Shown here: one piece after another, positions 7,201 to 10,885 of the stretch
Position numbering within the stretch: position 1 is the stretch's first letter
How the letters are laid out: the number at the start of each line of letters is the position of its first letter
Source of the DNA: Bacteroidota bacterium
Lineage (GTDB): Bacteria > Bacteroidota > Bacteroidia > Flavobacteriales_D > Crocinitomicaceae
Assembly (NCBI GenBank): GCA_006226555.1
Contig: SBGS01000063.1
Location: 1-10,885, forward strand
Direction: 5' to 3'
DNA length: 10,885 nt
Position numbers and translations under genes: made by a program
The notes under the pieces: generated by a model
What the model was told of the DNA's origin: nothing
Seen by the model: the letters and a program-made list of their open reading frames with translations, nothing else
Databases searched by the model: none

Positions 7201-7823
7201 AACATCAACAACAAATTGACCAGGGAATCTTTGGCTGTTAGAATCGGTTCTCCGCTGGATAAAATTGAGAAACGATAAGTCCCGGATCCATCCTTGATAT
7301 GCCTTCCCTCCTCCGGATCGATCCCGATGTTCACGCCAATCTTCCAATTGAACGGAGATGCAAAATCATTAACGAGATCCTCATTTTCGTATGAATATTC
7401 AGATTTGATAAGAAATGAGGCTGCTATGAGATTCTTATCCAGTTTACGGATCTTGGTATAGTACCATCCATTTTGTAAATGATTGATCCCTTCCGAAGGA
7501 AAGTGGATGTCCGCATACCTAAGTATGGGCATTTCATTTGTGTTCCAATACTTTAACGAATCCCTTCTGTAGGCATGTATTGCGATTTGGGGATTCTGAT
7601 TTTTGTCTTCCCAAAGAGAGTTTACATCTCCATTCAGACAGATCTCCGCAGCTCGGTCGAGCTCGAAATCGAGCATTTTCTCCTGGAGTTGAAAGCTCTG
7701 TTCAAACGATTTTAATTCTGATTCAAAATCCGGAAAATGGCTCCAGTTGAAGTAGAGCAACAAAAGAAGCGTTGATGAGATCGCAGCTACTAATCCACCG
7801 TATTTTCTCAGTTGTTTAAACAT
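4209..7823 (-). CDS. Large multi-span sensor histidine kinase, NtrY-like
   Basis: A 1204-residue membrane sensor kinase that should autophosphorylate on H995 and pass the phosphate to a response regulator not found in this window. Predicted helices: 8-25, 198-217, 230-248, 268-291, 304-323, 344-366, 382-399, 403-423, 433-450, 692-711, 727-751 and 896-923. These leave three extracytoplasmic regions: 26-197, 451-691 and a Cache-like 752-895. Basic loops such as 218-229, 294-302 and 712-729 fall on the cytoplasmic side, which supports the topology. A HAMP-type linker (about 924-975) leads to the H box AHEIKNPLTPMKLS (994-1007). The N box is NNLIKNAIQ (1105-1113), G1 is DNGIGI (1140-1145), the F box is FVPYFTTK (1154-1161) and G2 is GTGLGL (1164-1169). 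The H box and catalytic core are most like NtrY. All catalytic residues are present. The ATG overlaps the end of udk by 8 nt, implying translational coupling. The sensed signal is unknown. Confidence 0.92.
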   Translation of the reverse strand: MFKQLRKYGGLVAAISSTLLLLLYFNWSHFPDFESELKSFEQSFQLQEKMLDFELDRAAEICLNGDVNSLWEDKNQNPQIAIHAYRRDSLKYWNTNEMPILRYADIHFPSEGINHLQNGWYYTKIRKLDKNLIAASFLIKSEYSYENEDLVNDFASPFNWKIGVNIGIDPEEGRHIKDGSGTYRFSILSSGEPILTAKDSLVNLLLMLLTIFLWISQLSKFRSQSIHLKWIIPLVVIGLRTVSIYYGWTSYFADDYSFSPALYGGNWFVSNIADYLINLMIIGYVLFWFYEIVGDFRKRGRNISYYLILLAAALPIWILIDFTINDLIKNSQIPIALNEVFTLNMYSFLVLLGWGANLLFYFLFLKEIISQLLEDMRNPTRSVFFIFVYGFSFFIWYYVFTSASVIESLFPLIVMLSVFLIGVRKSDRNPLGAGLFQLFVFTLALSFILNARNEQREHEDRKLYADQLALDKDVEAEWEYAKLSARLEEDKLLTKVARGETQLSRSDFQEIMERRFFNGFWERYDIEFDLFGTNGKSIFNSEQDLSHLNELIRRAGDISTLDTGIIYLKNYSSSYNYLIRKELMESDSLRAYFVATLRTKKIPEEIGFPRLLISKDANVLKPLENYSIAKYNEGKLVSQHGEFGFPTRIAVFGEFHRNRTFFNSSGYEHYYLQRSGGDEVLLSRKDTNLYDQLTAFSYLFSLYGLILLPFLFRNRRSKFKETMTLAMRIQLMLIFIVFIALLGFGFGSGFFIRSQYDDYTKQVISEKLSSVDVEVRSKVGDYDYLSTGENREYLQQLLQKFAITFNTDINMYDEDGYLLATSKPKLFNMGIASEQINPEAYMHLTLLAKSKYVHEENIGELNYASAYRPFYNQGGTRLAFINLQHFGKQSELESQIQGLLVAIINIFILLLALTVLLALMVSNWLTIPLRRLQESLINIRFGKHNDPIPYAGDDEIGSLVKAYNQKLEELAFTADQLARSERESAWREMAKQVAHEIKNPLTPMKLSVQQLLRTYDPNDPNSKSKLERVANSIVEQIDALTNIANEFSSFAKLPQLKESEVDLIELTKTVLALFEGEYNCTFEFDVHGEGALISGDKDQMMRVLNNLIKNAIQAIPSDKEGIIKVQIEVSDKSVVLKVTDNGIGISREERKNLFVPYFTTKSTGTGLGLAMVKQIIENHKGTIHVESEKGSGASFIIEIPKIKA

Positions 7824-8439
7824 TGTGCTTCAGGTTCTCCAGCTGAAGCGTTATCTCCTGTATCAATGCTTTATAATCATCATCTGCCCTTGCATCGTTC
7901 CTAAAGATAAAATCAGCCGTTGAACGGTAAGGTAGTAAATACTTTTCGTAGCACGGCAATACGTGGTAATTCCACTGATATAGAATATCTTCTCTTGAAT
8001 ATCCTCTACTTTCCTGGTCGCGATACAAGCGTCTGTCCAATTGCACATCCGGATCAACTTCAACGAAAATCGAAAAATCCAAAAGATTGCGTACGCCTTC
8101 ATAATGAAAGAGGAACAAGCCCTCAACGATCAGTAAAGGCGAAGGTTCAATCGTAACCAAAATGTTTTTGCCGGGAGGAGCATTAAAATGATATTCTTTT
8201 ACCGTTATTGGTTCTCCGTTCACCAATCGGTTCAGATCATCCGTCAAACGCTTTTCATCCAATGCTGTCGGAAGATCGAAATTATAATAACCATTTTCAT
8301 CTATGGTCTGTTTTTCGATTGGCAAGTAATAATTGTCCATTGAAAAAACACTTGGTTGTAAGTGTTTGTATTCTTCACTCAACCTGTTCAATAGTGTGGT
8401 TTTTCCAGACCCACTCCCGCCACATATCCCTATGATCAT
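7816..8439 (-). CDS. udk: Uridine kinase
   Basis: Uridine (and usually cytidine) kinase makes UMP or CMP from the nucleoside with ATP or GTP, the salvage entry to pyrimidine nucleotides. The 207-residue product is the normal bacterial length. It has the P-loop GGSGSGKTT at 7-15, the nucleoside-site SMDNYYLP at 33-40, a DLPTALD segment near 55-61, the EYHFNAPPG stretch in place of the common Y-D-x4-R loop, IVEGLFLF for Walker B, and the lid RRLYRDQESRGYS. The ATG at 8439 overlaps the TGA of the gene before it as ATGA, and its own end overlaps the histidine kinase start by 8 nt, so it is the middle gene of a tightly coupled operon. Family assignment is secure. The exact nucleoside preference cannot be read from sequence, and the altered loop before APPG suggests it is not a textbook E. 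coli-type Udk. Confidence 0.93.
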   Translation of the reverse strand: MIIGICGGSGSGKTTLLNRLSEEYKHLQPSVFSMDNYYLPIEKQTIDENGYYNFDLPTALDEKRLTDDLNRLVNGEPITVKEYHFNAPPGKNILVTIEPSPLLIVEGLFLFHYEGVRNLLDFSIFVEVDPDVQLDRRLYRDQESRGYSREDILYQWNYHVLPCYEKYLLPYRSTADFIFRNDARADDDYKALIQEITLQLENLKHNV

Positions 8440-9674
8440 CTGCTTACAAATTCGAATGTTACCGCCCCTTCTTTGCCCAACTGCTCAGTATTGAAATATT
8501 GAATTTCAGTCGGCAAAGATACGGTAAATTCGCTCTTCTCTTTCAGGTTGAAAACTGCACTCGGATTATAAACTGTCTTCTCGGTGTAGGAATTATGCGC
8601 CACCTCGGTCTTCTTATCAAAACTGATCATACTGACCTTATTGTATCCATTGTGGTCCAAATGATACCCAATTCCCTCATTCATTGGATATATCCCCAGT
8701 TTTAGCGCCTTGTTTTCGATAAAGTAATTCAGCTGCATTTGATTCAGCAGCTTCCATTCTCCCGCCTCATATTTGAATAGCTCCAAAGTTGCACTTCCGG
8801 TTCCTCTCTTCCCACCAAGCAAATAGATCGATCCATTGATCTGCGCCAACAAACCTCTATCGTTCATTTTATCGGTCTTGAGATAATGCTTACCTGTGGT
8901 TCCAAACCCGATATTCTCCACTGAGATCAGCTCGTGATCCGGAGCATCAATAAACATATTACTCATTTCTTTTCCCTTCGAAGAGAATGATTTAACGGAC
9001 CATCCTTTCTTCTTGCCAATTACATCTCTCGCGGCAAAGAAAATCTCATCTCCTGTAAATCCAATATAATCCCATGATCCGATATTTTCATCCTTGAAAT
9101 TGGCCTTAGGAATGGTTGCAAGCTCCACCGCATAACACAAGAAGTTATGGTGCGTGATGAATGTGGCAAATTCCACTACTGACTTCGTGGATTTATCCTC
9201 ATATCTGAAATGATGCACCAGTGCCTTGTCCGTTACAACAACATTGATCAGCTCCAGATCATTGTAGTCTATATTTTTGATCTTCTTCACTGCAGCCCCG
9301 ACAGCAACACTTGTTGATTTAATGTTTCCCGCAGAATTTAACTGACTAAAGTATACTTTACCATCTTCCAGATTTAAATTATCCAGGAAATAAACGTACC
9401 GCGCATTCTCACTTGCTATGTAGTAAAATTCTTCACTCTTTGGATTGAACTTTTGGTCCCAAACACTCGTTTTTGTATCCGTCACAAGTGTTAGTGTGAT
9501 CTGTTTTGTATTTCCCAACGGATCTCTGGACATCAATAATGAACCCATACCTTTCCATTCGATAATGTCGTAAAATACATTCTTATCAACCGATGGGATC
9601 TCAAAGGTTTGAGCGTTAACAGACTGGTAGAAAAATACCATTATGAGTTGTAAGGCGGTAATAATTCGTTTCAT
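8436..9674 (-). CDS. Secreted protein of unknown function
   Basis: I do not recognise this 412-residue protein. It begins with a clear Sec signal peptide (basic MKR, hydrophobic core, VNA then QTFEIP), with cleavage expected after residue 21. There is no lipobox cysteine, so it is not a lipoprotein. The mature part is a run of short beta-strand-like blocks with repeated patterns such as GKVYFSQL, DEIFFAARD, GSIYLLGGK and ELFKYEAGEW, which suggests a beta-propeller or kelch-like fold, though I cannot define the repeats. No catalytic motif or C-terminal T9SS sorting domain is seen. I chose the ATG at 9674 because a TTG 24 nt upstream would add eight polar residues before the signal peptide. It is the first gene of the operon with udk and the histidine kinase, with an ATGA overlap to udk. 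It could be an envelope partner of the kinase, but this is speculation. Confidence 0.85.
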   Translation of the reverse strand: MKRIITALQLIMVFFYQSVNAQTFEIPSVDKNVFYDIIEWKGMGSLLMSRDPLGNTKQITLTLVTDTKTSVWDQKFNPKSEEFYYIASENARYVYFLDNLNLEDGKVYFSQLNSAGNIKSTSVAVGAAVKKIKNIDYNDLELINVVVTDKALVHHFRYEDKSTKSVVEFATFITHHNFLCYAVELATIPKANFKDENIGSWDYIGFTGDEIFFAARDVIGKKKGWSVKSFSSKGKEMSNMFIDAPDHELISVENIGFGTTGKHYLKTDKMNDRGLLAQINGSIYLLGGKRGTGSATLELFKYEAGEWKLLNQMQLNYFIENKALKLGIYPMNEGIGYHLDHNGYNKVSMISFDKKTEVAHNSYTEKTVYNPSAVFNLKEKSEFTVSLPTEIQYFNTEQLGKEGAVTFEFVSR

Positions 9675-9704
9675 ATTTTTAGTAATTTGCACTTCCAAGT
9701 ATCA
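9675..9704. promoter_or_regulatory. Very short divergent intergenic region
   Basis: Only about 30 nt separate the start codons of two divergent genes. Core promoter elements for each must therefore lie partly inside the opposite coding region. A plus-strand TAATTTG (9683-9689) is one base shorter than the -7 consensus, and a minus-strand TATTTTTA (9715-9722) differs from it by one base. Neither is convincing alone, but opposed overlapping promoters are likely here. Confidence 0.3.
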
Positions 9705-10385
9705 ATGATCATGCTAAAAATAACAACTCTCCGGAAATGGAATTCGAGAAATCTGAAGCGCTTTCTATTTCTTATGCTTTTGTTTCCAACGTTAGGCATC
9801 CTTGTTTCGTTTTATAGTGAACGGGATCTTGGTTTGAAAAAACGCATGCCGCTGATGGATCATAAAATGGAAGCTACTGATGGCAAGCAACTTTCACTTG
9901 GTGATCTAAAACAAGAAAATGGGTTGATCGTGATTTTTTCGTGTAATACTTGTCCATTTGTGGTTGGAAACAAGGATTTTCCGGGGTGGGAAATTCAATA
10001 TAATGATCTATACAGATCAGCTTCTGAAGCAAAAATTGGATTCGTGTTGATCAACTCGAACGAAGCAAAAAGAGACCATGAAGATTCCATGGAGGCGATG
10101 AAGAAGCACGCGTCAGATCACAATTATAGCATGCCTTATTTATTGGATAAAAATTCAGAGCTGGCTGATGCTTTTGGAGCAAAAACGACACCACATGTGT
10201 ATGTCTTTAATGATCAGGACAAGTTGATCTACAAAGGTTCGATCGATAACAGTTACGACAATCAGCGAACTTCAGAACAGTATTATCTCAAGGACGTCAT
10301 TCAATCGATCAGCAATGACTCCAAGATCAAAATAAATGATACTCCACCTCGTGGATGCAGTATAAAACGTGTTAAAACAAACTAG
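9705..10385 (+). CDS. Membrane-anchored thioredoxin/peroxiredoxin-like protein
   Basis: A 226-residue thiol-redox protein of the PRX-like (AhpC/TSA-related) thioredoxin-fold family common in Bacteroidota. A basic N-terminus and a hydrophobic stretch at about 20-37 form a signal anchor or uncleaved signal, so the redox domain should face the periplasm. The domain starts with DGKQLSLGDLK, then LIVIFSCNTCPFV, where C80 and C83 form a CxxC pair. Next come FVLINSNEA, the MPYLLDKNSELADAFGAKTTPHVYVF segment with the cis-proline loop TTPH, and a C-terminal RGCSIKR with C218. The GCSIK end is characteristic of this group. Start choice is open: ATG at 9705 or 9711 (two residues shorter); a TTG at 9687 is less likely. 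No Shine-Dalgarno is seen. The next gene starts 2 nt after the stop, so they form an operon. It may serve disulfide or oxidative-stress chemistry in the envelope; the substrate is unknown. Confidence 0.88.
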   Translation: MIMLKITTLRKWNSRNLKRFLFLMLLFPTLGILVSFYSERDLGLKKRMPLMDHKMEATDGKQLSLGDLKQENGLIVIFSCNTCPFVVGNKDFPGWEIQYNDLYRSASEAKIGFVLINSNEAKRDHEDSMEAMKKHASDHNYSMPYLLDKNSELADAFGAKTTPHVYVFNDQDKLIYKGSIDNSYDNQRTSEQYYLKDVIQSISNDSKIKINDTPPRGCSIKRVKTN

Positions 10386-10387
10386 AA

Positions 10388-10885
10388 ATGAAAAAAACAT
10401 TACTCTCCTTAGCAGGTATATTCTCCTTTGTATTCCTGTATGCTCAGACCACTGATCTGGGCGGACCGATCTCATGGAAAAGAAACTTTGCAGATTATAA
10501 GCAGATCCCGCTGGCAGAGATGCCCGGATTTGACATGCAGGCTATTCAAGCGGAAGATCAGATCAACGATAACATCAAGGATATGCCTTGGAGGTTTGGA
10601 TACAAATACGCCACCAATATTGATCTTCAGTCAAACGGTGTATGGACAGACCTTCCGAACGGAAATCGTTTGTGGCGCACACGCATCAAGTGTGAGGGAG
10701 CCATGACGATCAATCTTTTGCTTGAAAACGTTTATCTGCCTGAGGGCTCAAGACTATACCTTTTCGATGTAAACAATACGAATCGTGTTGGAGCCTACAC
10801 GTCAAGAAACAACCGTCCCGATGGGGAGCTCGGAACAGAGCTTGTCCATGGAGATGAGATCATTGTTGAGTACTACGAACCTGCT
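10388..10885 (+). CDS. Secreted protein resembling a serine-protease propeptide (cut by window edge)
   Basis: 166 codons are visible with an open right end. Residues 1-19 (MKKTLLSLAG..., ending LYA before QTT) are a signal peptide. The rest resembles, from memory, the N-terminal propeptide of secreted lysyl-endopeptidase-like trypsin-fold proteases of Bacteroidota. Key features are PWRFGYKY at 67-74, GNRLWRTRIKCEGAMTINLL at about 92-111, then YLPEGSRLYLFD and VGAYTSRNN, and a DEIIVEYYEPA end. In that family a His-Asp-Ser protease domain and often a T9SS C-terminal signal follow, but both would lie outside this window, so neither activity nor export route can be confirmed. The ATG comes 2 nt after the redoxin gene, so the two are co-transcribed. 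Confidence 0.75.
   Translation, partial: MKKTLLSLAGIFSFVFLYAQTTDLGGPISWKRNFADYKQIPLAEMPGFDMQAIQAEDQINDNIKDMPWRFGYKYATNIDLQSNGVWTDLPNGNRLWRTRIKCEGAMTINLLLENVYLPEGSRLYLFDVNNTNRVGAYTSRNNRPDGELGTELVHGDEIIVEYYEPA

Noticed and set aside
1..10885. Defence island, CRISPR, mobile element or phage cargo
   Set aside because: No repeats with regular spacing, transposase, integrase, nuclease or toxin-antitoxin patterns were seen, and the genes are mostly conserved housekeeping functions.

Overview
The window reads as chromosomal DNA from a Bacteroidota bacterium, most likely in or near Flavobacteriales. This is inferred from several signs. TAnnTTTG-type -7 promoter boxes lie upstream of feoA, lysC and gpsA. 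Shine-Dalgarno sequences are weak or absent. The aspartokinase is of the short Bacteroidota type, a PRX-like thioredoxin protein ends in a GCSIK tail, and a secreted serine-protease-like propeptide sits at the right edge. Base composition is moderate, in the low-to-mid 40s percent GC by eye. I saw no tRNA, rRNA, CRISPR array, insertion sequence or phage gene.

Layout, left to right. (1) 1-1248, minus strand: feoA then feoB, the ferrous iron uptake operon; feoB is cut by the left edge. (2) 1323-2618, minus: lysC, aspartokinase. (3) 2677-3675, minus: gpsA, glycerol-3-phosphate dehydrogenase. (4) 3861-4151, plus: a small protein with three predicted membrane helices. It has an FNR/CRP-like palindrome upstream and an intrinsic terminator downstream. 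(5) 4209-9674, minus: a three-gene operon with overlapping ends, read as secreted protein of unknown function, then udk (uridine kinase), then a 1204-residue NtrY-like sensor histidine kinase. (6) 9705-10885, plus: a membrane-anchored thioredoxin/peroxiredoxin-like protein, then after a 2-nt gap the start of a secreted protein that resembles the propeptide of a lysyl-endopeptidase-like serine protease, cut by the right edge.

Most genes are housekeeping: iron entry, the first step of the aspartate amino-acid family, the phospholipid precursor sn-glycerol-3-phosphate, and pyrimidine salvage. The less ordinary parts are the large multi-sensor histidine kinase with no response regulator beside it, its tight coupling to uridine kinase and to an unknown secreted protein, and the redoxin-protease pair on the envelope side. 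I see no clear new defence or mobile system. The most unexpected sequence-level signal is a strong excess of the word GATC in the coding regions, tied to which isoleucine codon is chosen after a G.
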